A stretch of DNA of 64,000 nucleotides from Pediococcus stilesii (GCF_001437075.1 NZ_JQBX01000006.1:46350-110349); one strand, 5' to 3'; shown: positions 49,078 to 59,692, counted from the stretch's first letter. The notes: generated by a model not told the origin, from the letters alone. Numbers and translations: made by a program.

Positions 49078-49959
49078 ATGAGTACAAAAAAATACAAAGA
49101 AATTGGTAAACGTCTTCAAGACGCGCGAATTAAAAAAGGATGGACGCTTGATGATGTTCAATTAAAATTACAAATTTCAAAAAGGTATTTGATGGCGTTA
49201 GAGGCGGGAGCAACTGATGATCTACCAGGTGACTATTACACGCAATCTTTAATAAAGCAGTATGCTAATCTATTGGAGATTGAGGTCGGAACCCAGTCAT
49301 TAAAAAGCGAACCGAATAGTATCAAGGAATGGCGAAGAGAGCACGCCACAATTACAAGTCGAAGCCAAAGAGATGCGCAACAACAGAAAAGTTCAGTACT
49401 TCAAGGCCTTATTCGGCAGCATCCCTGGGTGATGGGATCCGTATTAGTTTTGGTCGTTTGGCTGCTGGTTTGGGGAGCGTTCAATGATATGGCAAGTCGT
49501 TCTAAGTCAACCTTTGAAGTCCCTAAAAATATCAAGGTAACCAATAACACCGTTAAGGAATCAAAAAGTAGCACAAATAGCACGTCATCCGTTAAGAATG
49601 AAGAAAAGGCCAGTTCAAGTTCTGAATCCAAAAAAGATGTGGTCATTTCGAAAGTTGATGAAAATGCGGATTCTTTAAAGGTTAAGCTTAATTCGGGAGA
49701 TCAAAAGGTCGACTTATTAATGAAAACGGGGAATGAACAGTCGTGGAACTCAATTACGGCTCTTAAGCCAACTCAATCGACAACGTGGCAAGGAGTAATT
49801 AAAGCCAACGACAGTAAAAGTGTCAGTTTGCAAAAAGATTCCACATATACGCTTAAAATTGGTAATTCTACTGGTTTTGAGGGTACAATTGGGGGCGAGA
49901 AGTTACCAAAGTCACAGTCGAACTCGATTGTAAGAAACATTACAATTGAAGTAAGCTAA
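49078..49959 (+). CDS. RodZ-like protein (YmfM): HTH domain, one transmembrane helix, DUF4115
   Basis: A 293-residue protein. The N-terminal Xre-type helix-turn-helix (IGKRLQDARIKKGWTLDDVQLKLQIS, residues 7-33) is followed by a transmembrane helix near 120-140 (WVMGSVLVLVVWLLVWG), a serine/lysine-rich linker and a DUF4115-like beta domain. In rod-shaped bacteria RodZ couples MreB to wall synthesis. The start is the ATG at 49078; the frame runs five codons further. No mreB is present in this window. Confidence 0.85.
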   Translation: MSTKKYKEIGKRLQDARIKKGWTLDDVQLKLQISKRYLMALEAGATDDLPGDYYTQSLIKQYANLLEIEVGTQSLKSEPNSIKEWRREHATITSRSQRDAQQQKSSVLQGLIRQHPWVMGSVLVLVVWLLVWGAFNDMASRSKSTFEVPKNIKVTNNTVKESKSSTNSTSSVKNEEKASSSSESKKDVVISKVDENADSLKVKLNSGDQKVDLLMKTGNEQSWNSITALKPTQSTTWQGVIKANDSKSVSLQKDSTYTLKIGNSTGFEGTIGGEKLPKSQSNSIVRNITIEVS

Positions 49960-49974
49960 GAAAGGAAGATTAAA

Positions 49975-50556
49975 ATGAATTTACCAAATAAGTTAACAAT
50001 TTTTAGAATTATTTTGATTCCGGTGTTCATAATTTTAACCGTAATGCCAGAAGTCGGTGGAAGCGTCGTATGGCTGGGGACCACAATTGCAATCACTAAA
50101 ATATGGGGGGCCGTATTTTTTGCGGTAGCCTCTTTGACTGATTTTTTAGATGGTCAAATTGCTCGGCGGCAACATCTCGTCACCAATTTTGGGAAATTTG
50201 CAGATCCAATTGCGGATAAAATGCTGGTAATGTCGGCTTTTGTCATTTTGGTAGAAATGCGAATGGCTCCGGCTTGGGTAGTTGCCATTATAGTTTGTCG
50301 TGAGCTAGCAATTAGTGGCCTTCGCCTAATTATTGTCGAAAATGATGGTGAAGTTCTGGCGGCAGCAATGCCTGGTAAAATTAAAACATTTTCCCAGATG
50401 TTTGCAATTATTTTCTTACTGTTGAATAACATCTTTTCAAGCTTCCTTCATTTCGGCTTGGGAGACGTGTTGCTATATGTTTGTTTATTTTTTACAATTT
50501 ATTCAGGAATTGACTATTTTTACAAGAACCGGGCTATTTTTTCTGATTCATTTTAG
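49975..50556 (+). CDS. pgsA: CDP-diacylglycerol--glycerol-3-phosphate 3-phosphatidyltransferase
   Basis: A 193-residue integral membrane enzyme that makes phosphatidylglycerol phosphate, the precursor of phosphatidylglycerol and cardiolipin. The CDP-alcohol phosphotransferase motif DG-X2-AR-X8-G-X3-D-X3-D is present as DGQIARR...GKFADPIADK. About five helices. It follows the rodZ-like gene by 15 bases. Confidence 0.95.
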   Translation: MNLPNKLTIFRIILIPVFIILTVMPEVGGSVVWLGTTIAITKIWGAVFFAVASLTDFLDGQIARRQHLVTNFGKFADPIADKMLVMSAFVILVEMRMAPAWVVAIIVCRELAISGLRLIIVENDGEVLAAAMPGKIKTFSQMFAIIFLLLNNIFSSFLHFGLGDVLLYVCLFFTIYSGIDYFYKNRAIFSDSF

Positions 50557-50565
50557 AAAGGGAGG

Positions 50566-50604
50566 ATCATTACAAAACTTACAAGTTTTGCAATGATTTT
50601 TTTT
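50566..50604 (+). terminator. Terminator after pgsA
   Basis: ATCATTACAAAACTT and AAGTTTTGCAATGAT (one A-C mismatch) are followed by eight T residues. Confidence 0.82.
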
Positions 50605-50672
50605 ATTTTGTTTTAGTCAATGTAAAAAGATAAACAGTTAATTTATTATGTACTTAGAAATGAGGAGGAAAA

Positions 50673-51914
50673 ATGAACGCAGAAATTATTTCGGTCGGTA
50701 CGGAACTTCTATTAGGAGAAATTACTGATACCAATTCAGCCTATCTAGGACAGCTGTTTGCTAAATTAGGAATTAATGTTTTCCATAAAACGACGGTGGG
50801 AGATAACGAATTCACAATGTTGCGGGCTCTAAAGAGTCCTAGTGAACAAAGTGACTTAGTGGTTATGATTGGGGGATTAGGACCAACAGAGGATGATATA
50901 ACAAAGCAAACGTTATCCAAGTTTCTAAATGTAAGCCTTCATCTTGATCAAAATGCTTATAAGAAAATAGAAAATTATTTTAAAAAACAGCATCGACCAC
51001 TAACCGATAACAATAAACGACAAGCTTTGGTTTTAGCGGGGAGCGAGGTTATTGAAAATCCAAATGGATTGGCAGTGGGACTTTTCTTCCATACAAACGG
51101 TACGGATTACATGGTGTTGCCGGGACCGCCTAGTGAATTCAACGCGATGGTTGACAAAAATGTCGTGCCACTGTTGGGTCAGCATTATGGACTGGAACGC
51201 ACAATCAAATCAAAAACACTTCACTTTGTAGGAATTGGTGAGGCAGATTTGGCGACTCGTATTAACGATATAGTTCAAAATCAAGACAATCCCACGGTTG
51301 CACTATACTTTAAGCCGACTGATGTCACAATCAGACTAACTGCCAAAGCAAGTAATTCAAAAGAGGCGGAGAAACAATTAGAACTGTTGAAGCTAAAAAT
51401 AATGGAGCGAGTAGGAGATTATTTTTATGCGGAAGGCGACCATGTATCGTTCACTGACTTTGTGGTACAAGAATTAATCAAGAAAAAAATTAGTATTACA
51501 GCGGCTGAAAGTCTAACGGCGGGAAAATTCCAGAGCACCTTGGTAGATACGCCAGGAGCTTCCCAAATCTTTAATGGAGGGTTTGTAACGTACTCTAATG
51601 ATGTGAAACGACTTCTCTTGGGTGTGGAAAAAGAAACACTTAATAATTATGGTGTGGTAAGCTCAGAAGTTGCTAAAGCTATGGCCAGTGGTGCAAAAAA
51701 CAAGCTTAAGACAGATATCGCAATCAGTTTTACGGGCGTGGCAGGTCCGGATTCCCTAGAAGGACATGAGGCAGGAACCGTTTGGATAGGATTGGCGCTT
51801 CGGAATGGAAAAGTAATCGCCCAAAAATTTAATTTTCAAGGTAGTCGAGAGAAAGTTAGACATTTAGCGGTGCAAAATGCTTTTAGAATGATATGGAATA
51901 GCGAAATCAAATAG
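50673..51914 (+). CDS. cinA: Competence/damage-inducible protein CinA
   Basis: A 413-residue protein with an N-terminal MoCF-like domain (GTELLLGEITDTNSAYLG) and a C-terminal NMN-amidase-like CinA domain (TAAESLTAGKFQSTLVDTPGAS, YSNDVKRLLLGV). In pneumococcus it guides RecA during transformation. It directly precedes recA, as in streptococci and lactobacilli. Confidence 0.93.
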   Translation: MNAEIISVGTELLLGEITDTNSAYLGQLFAKLGINVFHKTTVGDNEFTMLRALKSPSEQSDLVVMIGGLGPTEDDITKQTLSKFLNVSLHLDQNAYKKIENYFKKQHRPLTDNNKRQALVLAGSEVIENPNGLAVGLFFHTNGTDYMVLPGPPSEFNAMVDKNVVPLLGQHYGLERTIKSKTLHFVGIGEADLATRINDIVQNQDNPTVALYFKPTDVTIRLTAKASNSKEAEKQLELLKLKIMERVGDYFYAEGDHVSFTDFVVQELIKKKISITAAESLTAGKFQSTLVDTPGASQIFNGGFVTYSNDVKRLLLGVEKETLNNYGVVSSEVAKAMASGAKNKLKTDIAISFTGVAGPDSLEGHEAGTVWIGLALRNGKVIAQKFNFQGSREKVRHLAVQNAFRMIWNSEIK

Positions 51915-51916
51915 CT

Positions 51917-51930
51917 CGAACTTTTGTTCG
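51917..51930 (+). promoter_or_regulatory. LexA (SOS) box of recA
   Basis: CGAACTTTTGTTCG is a perfect palindrome of the Gram-positive LexA/DinR type (CGAAC-N4-GTTCG), 3 bases after the cinA stop and about 75 bases before recA. Confidence 0.72.
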
Positions 51931-51948
51931 CGTTTTGATTGATTTTTT

Positions 51949-51976
51949 TTGAATAACTCTGTATTATATTTATATA
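51949..51976 (+). promoter_or_regulatory. Candidate promoter of recA
   Basis: TTGAAT and TATATA are 16 bases apart, downstream of the LexA box. The distance places the box upstream of the -35. Confidence 0.4.
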
Positions 51977-52003
51977 GAAACCCATTAGGAGGTTATTAAT
52001 TAA

Positions 52004-53053
52004 TTGGCAGATGAAAGACAAGAAGCTTTAAATAAAGCACTTAAAAAAATTGAAAAAAACTTTGGAAAGGGCTCAATCATGCGGATGGGGGATGCCGTTG
52101 ATACTAAGATTTCAACCATTCCCAGTGGTTCTCTAGCACTTGATGATGCGCTTGGAGTGGGTGGCTTTCCTAAGGGAAGAATTGTTGAAATATATGGACC
52201 TGAAAGTTCAGGTAAAACGACGGTTGCTTTACATGCTGTTGCGGAAGTTCAAAAGCGTGGTGGTACTGCGGCCTATATTGATGCCGAAAATGCAATGGAT
52301 CCAGCTTATGCAACGAATCTTGGTGTTGATATTGATGCGTTACTACTCTCACAACCAGATACTGGTGAAGAGGGGTTAGCCATTGCGGATGCCTTAGTCT
52401 CAAGTGGGGCAATTGACCTAGTTGTCATTGACTCTGTTGCGGCATTGGTACCCCGTGCAGAAATTGAAGGTGAAATGGGCGATGCGCACGTTGGACTACA
52501 AGCTCGAATGATGTCCCAAGCTCTTCGGAAACTTTCTGGCTCGATCAATAAGACAAAAACAATTGCATTGTTTATTAATCAAATTCGTGAAAAAGTTGGA
52601 GTTATGTTTGGTAACCCGGAGACCACCCCGGGAGGTAGAGCGCTAAAATTTTATTCGACCATCCGTTTAGAAGTCCGTCGGGCTGAACAGATTAAGGATG
52701 GATCAGACGTGATCGGAAATCGTGTTCGAATCAAAGTTGTCAAGAATAAAGTGGCTCCACCTTTTAAAAAAGCTGAAGTAGATATCATGTACGGGCAAGG
52801 AATTTCTCAAACCGGTGAGATGATTGATATGGCTGTTGAAAAGGATTTAGTTGGTAAAAGTGGCTCATGGTATTCTTATGGGGATGAGCGGATTGGTCAA
52901 GGACGTGAAAATGCTAAGAAGTATATTGACGACCATCCAGACGTTCGAGCTGAAATTTTAGCAAAAGTACGTGAAGCATACGGAATGGTAGCTGATCCAG
53001 CAAGCGAAAAGGATAGCGCTAAAAAAGATCAAGAAGAACTCGACTTGAAATAA
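52004..53053 (+). CDS. recA: Recombinase A
   Basis: A 349-residue recombinase and SOS co-protease. Walker [10 protein letters not shown], Walker [13 protein letters not shown] and the L1/L2 loop regions ([35 protein letters not shown]) are standard. The acidic C-terminal tail is short. TTG start with AGGAGG upstream. It has its own LexA box and a terminator. Confidence 0.97.
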   Translation: MADERQEALNKALKKIEKNFGKGSIMRMGDAVDTKISTIPSGSLALDDALGVGGFPKGRIVEIYGPESSGKTTVALHAVAEVQKRGGTAAYIDAENAMDPAYATNLGVDIDALLLSQPDTGEEGLAIADALVSSGAIDLVVIDSVAALVPRAEIEGEMGDAHVGLQARMMSQALRKLSGSINKTKTIALFINQIREKVGVMFGNPETTPGGRALKFYSTIRLEVRRAEQIKDGSDVIGNRVRIKVVKNKVAPPFKKAEVDIMYGQGISQTGEMIDMAVEKDLVGKSGSWYSYGDERIGQGRENAKKYIDDHPDVRAEILAKVREAYGMVADPASEKDSAKKDQEELDLK

Positions 53054-53092
53054 TCCATACCTCTTTATGTGTGCCTCTAAGAAAGCAGATCA

Positions 53093-53133
53093 GGGCTGTG
53101 ACAAAATTATTTGTCATGGCCTTGTTGCTTTTT
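53093..53133 (+). terminator. Terminator of recA
   Basis: A 13-bp stem (GGGCTGTGACAAA with TTTGTCATGGCCT) around ATTA; the T run comes six bases later (TTTTT at 53129). Confidence 0.7.
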
Positions 53134-53300
53134 AAAGAAGTTTTGGATGAAGCTTAGGAAAGCCAAACTGGGCTGCCCAAAAGTATATATGCGCATGATT
53201 TTTCGATTTGGCCGAGTGCGGACAAGGTGCTAAGCTAAGTTGAAACTGACTTTTATAGAGGTAAGAACGGTTATTTACACATCAACCGATAAATGATTTA
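53134..53300 (+). other. Unexplained intergenic stretch between recA and rny
   Basis: After the recA terminator and before the rny promoter. No reading frame, promoter or known RNA is recognised. A GGGC-TG-CCC mini-repeat and a GCTAAGCTAAG direct repeat (53231-53241) are visible. Confidence 0.35.
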
Positions 53301-53329
53301 TTGACACCCTTATGGCTAAATATTAAAAT
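53301..53329 (+). promoter_or_regulatory. Promoter of rny
   Basis: TTGACA and TAAAAT are 17 bases apart, 73 bases before the rny ATG. Confidence 0.8.
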
Positions 53330-53375
53330 GATTATAAGTGTGAAAATCAAATAACATCATTCAAGAGATATAACT

Positions 53376-53399
53376 ATGGACTTGATGATTTGGAGGTAA
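53376..53399 (+). CDS. Possible seven-codon leader peptide before rny
   Basis: ATG at 53376 opens a seven-residue frame (MDLMIWR) ending in TAA two bases before the rny ATG, with a weak AAGAGAT site upstream. The rny ribosome site (GGAGG) lies inside its last codons. Too short to be sure it is translated. Confidence 0.3.
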   Translation: MDLMIWR

Positions 53400-53401
53400 A
53401 G

Positions 53402-54961
53402 ATGATACTTATATATATTATCCTCGCAATCATCGCTATAGTTGTTGGCTATTGTGCAGGATTCTTAGTGCACAAACGGCTCATTGAAAAGCAAAGGGCT
53501 GATGCTAGTAATTCAGCAGATCTAATTGTTGAAAATGCTAGAAAGCAAGCAGAGACTGATCGAAGAGAAAAGCTTCTCGAAGCAAAAGACGAGAGTCATC
53601 GCTATCGAGCGAAAGTCGAAAAGGAGTTAAAAGAGCGTCGCGCGGAACTTCAAAAGCAGGAAGATCGGTTATTGCAAAGAGAAGATACGCTTGATCGTAA
53701 GGATAACTCTTTTGAAAAAAGAGAAAGTAGCTTAGAACGTAAGGAACAAAAGCTTGCTGCAGACCAAAAGCGGATTGATGAACAACAACAAAAAGCATCA
53801 TCACTCGTTGAAGAACGACAACAAGAACTTGAGCGAGTTTCCAATCTAACTCAAGAAGATGCCAAAGACTTAATTATTTCCGAAACCGAAGCAAAACTTG
53901 AAAAAGAACGTGCATTAATCATTCAAGAAGGACTTGAAGATGCCGAAAACGAAGCTAATGAAACTGCTAAAAAAGTTATTGCCCAGGCAATTCAGCGAAG
54001 TGCGGCAGACATGGCTTCAGAAACGACAATTACAGTTGTTTCATTGCCGAATGATGACATGAAGGGACGTATCATTGGCCGAGAGGGTCGCAATATTCGT
54101 AACTTCGAAAATGTAACAGGAGTTGATCTGATTATCGATGATACTCCTGAAGCCGTGGTTTTAAGTAGTTTTGATCCAATTCGCCGAGAAATTGCGCGAA
54201 TTGCATTGGAAAAGCTAATTCAAGATGGTCGGATTCATCCTGCTCGAATTGAAGAGATGGTGGAAAAGGCTAAAAAAGAATTGGATGACAATATTCGAAA
54301 GACCGGGGAACAGGCGGTTTTCGATTTGGGAATTCATTCAATGAATCCGGAACTGATTAAATTAATTGGCCAGCTAAAATATCGAACGAGTTATGGACAA
54401 AATGTTTTAAACCATTCAATTGAGGTTGCTAATTTAGCTGGTATTTTGGCGGCTGAATTAGGTGAAGATGTTACTGTAGCAAAACGCGCAGGATTATTAC
54501 ACGATATTGGTAAAGCAGTAGAACACGAAACTGATGCGTCACATGTTCAAATGGGAGTGGACTTGGCTAAAAAGTATAAGGAAAGCGCAGTTGTGATAAA
54601 TGCGATTGCAGCCCATCAAGATCAGGTTGAAGCACAGTATGTGATCTCTGTACTGGTTGCCGCTGCGGATTCGATCTCCGCGGCCCGTCCAGGAGCAAGA
54701 AGTAATACGTTACAGAACTACATTCATCGCTTAGAAAAATTAGAAAAGATTGCAAATCAATTTGACGGTGTCAAAAAAAGTTATGCAATTCAAGCGGGAC
54801 GTGAAGTTCGAGTAATTGTTAAACCAAACAAGATTAACGATTTGAAAGCAGTTATGTTGACACATAACATTCGAAAAGCTATTGAACAAGAGCTTGAATA
54901 TGCGGGTAAAGTTAAAGTTACCGTTGTCCGTGAAGTTCGTGCAGTTGATTTTGCCAAATAG
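53402..54961 (+). CDS. rny: Ribonuclease Y
   Basis: A 519-residue membrane endoribonuclease that initiates mRNA decay in Firmicutes. N-terminal helix (residues 2-23), a long coiled coil to about residue 200, a KH domain around [15 protein letters not shown], and an HD domain with [12 protein letters not shown]. The ATG at 53402 follows GGAGG; a TTG four codons upstream is in frame. Confidence 0.95.
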   Translation: MILIYIILAIIAIVVGYCAGFLVHKRLIEKQRADASNSADLIVENARKQAETDRREKLLEAKDESHRYRAKVEKELKERRAELQKQEDRLLQREDTLDRKDNSFEKRESSLERKEQKLAADQKRIDEQQQKASSLVEERQQELERVSNLTQEDAKDLIISETEAKLEKERALIIQEGLEDAENEANETAKKVIAQAIQRSAADMASETTITVVSLPNDDMKGRIIGREGRNIRNFENVTGVDLIIDDTPEAVVLSSFDPIRREIARIALEKLIQDGRIHPARIEEMVEKAKKELDDNIRKTGEQAVFDLGIHSMNPELIKLIGQLKYRTSYGQNVLNHSIEVANLAGILAAELGEDVTVAKRAGLLHDIGKAVEHETDASHVQMGVDLAKKYKESAVVINAIAAHQDQVEAQYVISVLVAAADSISAARPGARSNTLQNYIHRLEKLEKIANQFDGVKKSYAIQAGREVRVIVKPNKINDLKAVMLTHNIRKAIEQELEYAGKVKVTVVREVRAVDFAK

Positions 54962-54963
54962 AA

Positions 54964-54994
54964 GGGGTTGGACAATTTTGTCCGCTCTTTTTTT
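54964..54994 (+). terminator. Terminator of rny
   Basis: GGACA and TGTCC arms on an ATTT loop, extended by weaker pairs, precede seven T residues. Confidence 0.55.
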
Positions 54995-55076
54995 GTTTAT
55001 GTTAAAATATCCTTTGTTAATTCAAGAAGGAAACGGATAAAAGTAATTAGAAATTAAAAGCTGAAAGGGAGAAATA

Positions 55077-57725
55077 ATGCCTCAAAAAACAAGTGATACG
55101 CCAATGATGCGTCAATATATGGAAATAAAGAACCAGTACCCAGATGCTTTTTTATTTTATCGAATTGGCGATTTTTATGAATTGTTCTATGAAGATGCCA
55201 TTAAGGGTTCTCAGCTTTTAGAGCTAACTTTAACAGCCAGATCAAAAAATGCCGATGACCCAATTCCAATGTGCGGTGTCCCACATCATGCTGCACAAAA
55301 CTATATTGATATCTTGGTTGATCAAGGTTATAAGGTAGCAATTTGTGAACAAATGGAAGATCCCAGAACGGCTAAGGGAATGGTAAAGCGCGAGGTCATC
55401 CAGCTGGTTACGCCTGGTACTACGACGGATAAAGGCGTAGAAGATGCCAAAGAAAATAATTACTTGACGGCAGTTAGTTTTGATGAAGAAGCCAAAAAAT
55501 ATGGGTTTGCATATACAGATCTTTCGACTGGTGAACTTAAGGTAGCCGTTTTAACCGATTTTGATAGCGTAATTAATGAGGCTGTGGGACTACAGACTAA
55601 AGAAATTGTAACTAATCAAAATTTTGCCGAAAATTTTAAGAAACAATTCGAAGAGCTAAACATCTTAGTCTCACAGCAAAATGATATCGAGATCTCCTCG
55701 GAACTCAGCTATTTAATTCAAGATTTGAAAATACCAACAGAGATTCAAGTAGTCAAACAGTTATTAATGTATGTACAAGTTACTCAAAAACGTAATTTAG
55801 CACATATCCAAAAAGCAGTTGCGTATGAGCCTTCATTCTTTTTAAGGATGGACCATGCTTCTAAGTATAATTTGGAACTGACACGTTTGATTCGAACAGG
55901 AAAAAAACAAGGAACACTTTTATGGCTTTTAGACGAAACTAAAACGGCAATGGGCGGGCGTCTTCTAAAACAATGGTTAGATCGTCCGTTAATAAGGAAA
56001 AAAGAGATTACCGACCGTCAAGAGCGCGTACAGGTTCTAGTTGATAATTTTTTTGAGCGAAGTAATTTACAAGATGAACTGACTAAGGTCTATGATTTAG
56101 AAAGGTTGGCTGGACGTGTTGCGTTTGGAAATGTAAATGGCCGCGACTTAATTCAACTAAAAACGTCGTTAAGACAAATACCTAAATTACGGCATATTCT
56201 TGGTGAATTAGATCATCCAGTATTTGATGAGGCATTAAAACATCTTGATCCAGTTGGTGATATTGCCGATCTTATCGAAAATTCAATTAACGACGATGCG
56301 CCAATTTCAATTACCGATGGTGATGTAATTAAAGATGGATATAATTCAAAACTTGATGAATATCGTGATGCCATGCGCAATGGGAAGAAGTGGATTGCTG
56401 ATTTACAAGCCAAAGAGCGAGAAGAAACACAAATTAAAAATTTAAAAATTGGATATAATAAAGTTTTTGGTTATTATATTGAAGTGACTAGGGCTAACTT
56501 AGATAGCATTCCTGAAGGCCGTTATGAAAGAAAACAAACCCTAACCAATGCAGAACGATTTATTACCCCAGAATTAAAAGATAAAGAGCAAATTATTCTT
56601 GAAGCTGAACAAAAGTCAACGGATTTGGAATATGCACTTTTTAAAGAAATTCGGGAATTAATCAAAGAGCAAATTGAACGCTTGCAAAATTTGGCAAAAC
56701 AGGTTGCTGAAATCGATGTCTTACAAAGTTTTGCTGTGGTCAGTGAAAAATACCAGTTTGTTAAGCCGACAATGACCAAAAATCATTCGATTGAAATTAA
56801 GGATGGGCGCCATCCGGTTGTCGAGAAAGTAATGGGGCATCAGAGCTACGTTCCAAATGATATTGATATGGATTCGAGTACCGATATTTTACTGATCACG
56901 GGACCAAATATGTCAGGGAAAAGTACGTACATGCGTCAGTTGGCTTTAACGGTCATTATGGCTCAAATGGGTTGTTTTGTGGCAGCTAGTTCTGCGACGT
57001 TACCAATTTTTGATCAAATATTTACCAGAATAGGGGCCGCCGACGATTTGATTTCTGGGCAAAGTACATTCATGGTGGAAATGCAGGAAGCAAATCGGGC
57101 CTTGAAGGATGGAACCAGTAATAGTTTGATTCTCTTCGACGAGATTGGTCGAGGTACCGCAACCTATGATGGAATGGCACTGGCACAGTCAATTATTGAG
57201 TTTATTCATCAAAATGTGCATGCAAAAACTTTATTTTCGACGCATTATCATGAGTTAACGGATTTGGATCAAACATTAGACCATTTAAAAAATGTTCACG
57301 TTGGGGCAGTTGAACAGGATGGCAATTTAGTATTCTTACACAAAATGGAGCAAGGTCCTGCGGATAAATCGTATGGGATTCACGTTGCTAAATTGGCTGG
57401 AATGCCTCAAGATCTTTTGGAACGTGCTTCTGTGATTTTAGAGGAGCTGGAAAAAGATGACCAAGAAGTCGAAAAGAACGATAATTCTACGGACGCCTTA
57501 CCCAGCACTCAAGATAAAAATAGTGATTTAAATGAAGACCCAGAAGAATTAGAAGAAGTGGCTAAACCACGTGTTGAAGAACAGATGGCATTATTTGAGT
57601 CAGAAAAAGAACCATCTTTAAAGGAACAGGTTGCGAGTCAACTAGCACAATTAAATCTAATGGATATGACACCGATGGAAGTTATGAATCAACTTTATAA
57701 GTGGCAAAAGAAACTTCGCAAGTGA
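55077..57725 (+). CDS. mutS: DNA mismatch repair protein MutS
   Basis: An 882-residue mismatch-recognition ATPase. The mismatch-binding Phe-X-Glu is FYE at residues 33-35 in [11 protein letters not shown]; Walker A is GPNMSGKST and Walker B region is [15 protein letters not shown]. An acidic linker leads to the C-terminal dimerisation tail. The gene is followed by mutL one base after its stop. Confidence 0.97.
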   Translation: MPQKTSDTPMMRQYMEIKNQYPDAFLFYRIGDFYELFYEDAIKGSQLLELTLTARSKNADDPIPMCGVPHHAAQNYIDILVDQGYKVAICEQMEDPRTAKGMVKREVIQLVTPGTTTDKGVEDAKENNYLTAVSFDEEAKKYGFAYTDLSTGELKVAVLTDFDSVINEAVGLQTKEIVTNQNFAENFKKQFEELNILVSQQNDIEISSELSYLIQDLKIPTEIQVVKQLLMYVQVTQKRNLAHIQKAVAYEPSFFLRMDHASKYNLELTRLIRTGKKQGTLLWLLDETKTAMGGRLLKQWLDRPLIRKKEITDRQERVQVLVDNFFERSNLQDELTKVYDLERLAGRVAFGNVNGRDLIQLKTSLRQIPKLRHILGELDHPVFDEALKHLDPVGDIADLIENSINDDAPISITDGDVIKDGYNSKLDEYRDAMRNGKKWIADLQAKEREETQIKNLKIGYNKVFGYYIEVTRANLDSIPEGRYERKQTLTNAERFITPELKDKEQIILEAEQKSTDLEYALFKEIRELIKEQIERLQNLAKQVAEIDVLQSFAVVSEKYQFVKPTMTKNHSIEIKDGRHPVVEKVMGHQSYVPNDIDMDSSTDILLITGPNMSGKSTYMRQLALTVIMAQMGCFVAASSATLPIFDQIFTRIGAADDLISGQSTFMVEMQEANRALKDGTSNSLILFDEIGRGTATYDGMALAQSIIEFIHQNVHAKTLFSTHYHELTDLDQTLDHLKNVHVGAVEQDGNLVFLHKMEQGPADKSYGIHVAKLAGMPQDLLERASVILEELEKDDQEVEKNDNSTDALPSTQDKNSDLNEDPEELEEVAKPRVEEQMALFESEKEPSLKEQVASQLAQLNLMDMTPMEVMNQLYKWQKKLRK

Positions 57726-57735
57726 GGTGGAAAAC

Positions 57736-59661
57736 TTGGCAGAAATACATGAATTAAGCGAAATATTAGCAGATCAGATTGCAGCTGGAGAAGTTGTGGA
57801 ACGTCCGGCATCCGTTGTTAAAGAACTAGTAGAAAATGCAATCGATGCTGGTGGGAACAGAATTGATATTTTATTGCAGGAATCGGGTTTAAAATCGATT
57901 CGGATTATTGATAATGGAAGTGGGATTGACGGTCAACAAGTAGAATTAGCCTTTAAGCGTCACGCAACAAGTAAAATATCATCCAGAACGGACTTATTTA
58001 AAGTTGGAACTTTAGGATTTAGAGGTGAGGCACTACCTAGTATTGCCTCAATTGCTGACGTAAAAATGGTTACCGCCAATGGAAATGGTCCTGGAAAAAG
58101 TGTTCACTACCACGGTGGACAACTGCAAGCTGTTGGTGAAGCACAAAGTCGTCGCGGAACCGATATTACGGTTAACGACCTTTTTTACAACACGCCTGCC
58201 CGATTGAAATATTTAAAATCATTACAAACTGAACTATCAAAAATTACTGACATTGTGAATCGAATTGCGCTTAGTTATCCTGAAATTGCTTTTTCTCTGC
58301 AAAATGATGGTCGTGAACTGATGCGAACTTCTGGCCATGGAAATATCCAGCAGGTTCTGGCTAATATTTATGGTGCTCGTAATGCCCAGAAAATGGTTAA
58401 GATTGTCGGAGAAAATGTTGATTTTAAAATCAATGGATACGTTAGCTTACCGGAGTTTACTCGTGCTAATCGTAGTTATATTACAATTTTAGTTAATGGT
58501 CGGTATATTAAAAACTTCCAAATTAGTAAAGCAATTATTGAAGGTTATGGGTCAAAACTGATGGTAGGACGGTATCCGGTTGCGGTGCTAAACGTCCAAA
58601 CCGATCCGGTGCTAGTTGATGTTAACGTTCATCCAACAAAACAAGAAGTCCGAATTAGTGAAGAAAATGAATTATTAGAGTTAATTTCAAAAACAATCTT
58701 TGATGAACTTGCTGATAAAAATCTGATTCCGGATGCGGTTGATAATCTGAATCATAAAAAAATCGATTCTAGAACTAGCGAGCAATTAGACATGGCACGT
58801 TTGGCAATTTCAGGTTCATTTGGACAAATACGAGAAAACGATGAGGGACAAAACCAAGATAGAAATGAAATCCTAGAAGCTGATGGATCAATTCAAACCA
58901 GCGAACCTACGCCAATTGTAATTAGTAGCCGAGAAGATTTGAATTCTGATAGGGTTGCTGAATTTAAGGCTAAGTATGCGAAACAAGCTGAAAACGTAGA
59001 AGTCACGAGTACGGAAGCAGAAAAAAATGGAAATGATGCAGTTCGTTTTCCAACGTTAACGTTCATTGGCCAAATGCATGGAACCTATCTTTTCGCGGAA
59101 GCAGAAGATGGATTATACATTGTTGATCAACATGCAGCTCAAGAACGAATTAACTATGAATATTATCGCGTTCAAATTGGTGAGGTAAGCGATGATCAAC
59201 AGGACTTACTTGTACCAATTTATTTGGACTATTCAACAACGGATGCGTTAAAAATTAAAGAACAAAGTGCAGTGTTAGAATCATGTGGTTTATATTTAGA
59301 AGAATTTGGTAAAAATACTTTTATTGTTCGTCATCATCCAACGTGGTTCAAAAAGGGTCAAGAAGAAGATACGGTTAAAGAAATGATTGATTACGTTTTA
59401 AATGATAATTCAATGACCGTGGCCAAGTTTAGAGAGGCAAATGCAATTATGATGAGTTGTAAACGTGCGATTAAAGCAAATCATCATTTAGATGAGCGTG
59501 AGGCAAAACAGCTCTTAACTGATTTAGCGAAAGCGCAAAATCCATTTAATTGTCCTCATGGTCGACCTGTGCTAGTTCATTTTTCAACAACGGATATGCA
59601 AAAAATGTTTAAGAGAATTCAAGATCCGCATCAAACACATTTGATGGACGAAGATGTGTGA
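57736..59661 (+). CDS. mutL: DNA mismatch repair protein MutL
   Basis: A 641-residue GHKL ATPase with the N-terminal QIAAGEVVERPASVVKELVENAIDAG and GFRGEALPSIASI motifs. The C-terminal domain carries DQHAAQERINYE, the endonuclease motif found in bacteria without MutH, plus a CPHGRPVLVHFS zinc-site segment. TTG at 57736 is chosen because AGGTGG lies 5 bases upstream; a GTG at 57727 is in frame but sits within that site. Confidence 0.95.
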   Translation: MAEIHELSEILADQIAAGEVVERPASVVKELVENAIDAGGNRIDILLQESGLKSIRIIDNGSGIDGQQVELAFKRHATSKISSRTDLFKVGTLGFRGEALPSIASIADVKMVTANGNGPGKSVHYHGGQLQAVGEAQSRRGTDITVNDLFYNTPARLKYLKSLQTELSKITDIVNRIALSYPEIAFSLQNDGRELMRTSGHGNIQQVLANIYGARNAQKMVKIVGENVDFKINGYVSLPEFTRANRSYITILVNGRYIKNFQISKAIIEGYGSKLMVGRYPVAVLNVQTDPVLVDVNVHPTKQEVRISEENELLELISKTIFDELADKNLIPDAVDNLNHKKIDSRTSEQLDMARLAISGSFGQIRENDEGQNQDRNEILEADGSIQTSEPTPIVISSREDLNSDRVAEFKAKYAKQAENVEVTSTEAEKNGNDAVRFPTLTFIGQMHGTYLFAEAEDGLYIVDQHAAQERINYEYYRVQIGEVSDDQQDLLVPIYLDYSTTDALKIKEQSAVLESCGLYLEEFGKNTFIVRHHPTWFKKGQEEDTVKEMIDYVLNDNSMTVAKFREANAIMMSCKRAIKANHHLDEREAKQLLTDLAKAQNPFNCPHGRPVLVHFSTTDMQKMFKRIQDPHQTHLMDEDV

Positions 59662-59667
59662 TACAAT
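59659..59667 (+). promoter_or_regulatory. Candidate -10 of ruvAB
   Basis: TGATACAAT, an extended -10, overlaps the end of mutL. The LexA box lies 11 bases downstream of it. Confidence 0.4.
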
Positions 59668-59678
59668 CAAATTAGATA

Positions 59679-59692
59679 CGAACAAACGTTTG
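59679..59692 (+). promoter_or_regulatory. LexA (SOS) box of ruvAB
   Basis: CGAACAAACGTTTG fits the Gram-positive LexA consensus CGAACRNRYGTTYG and lies 19 bases before the ruvA ATG. Confidence 0.72.
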
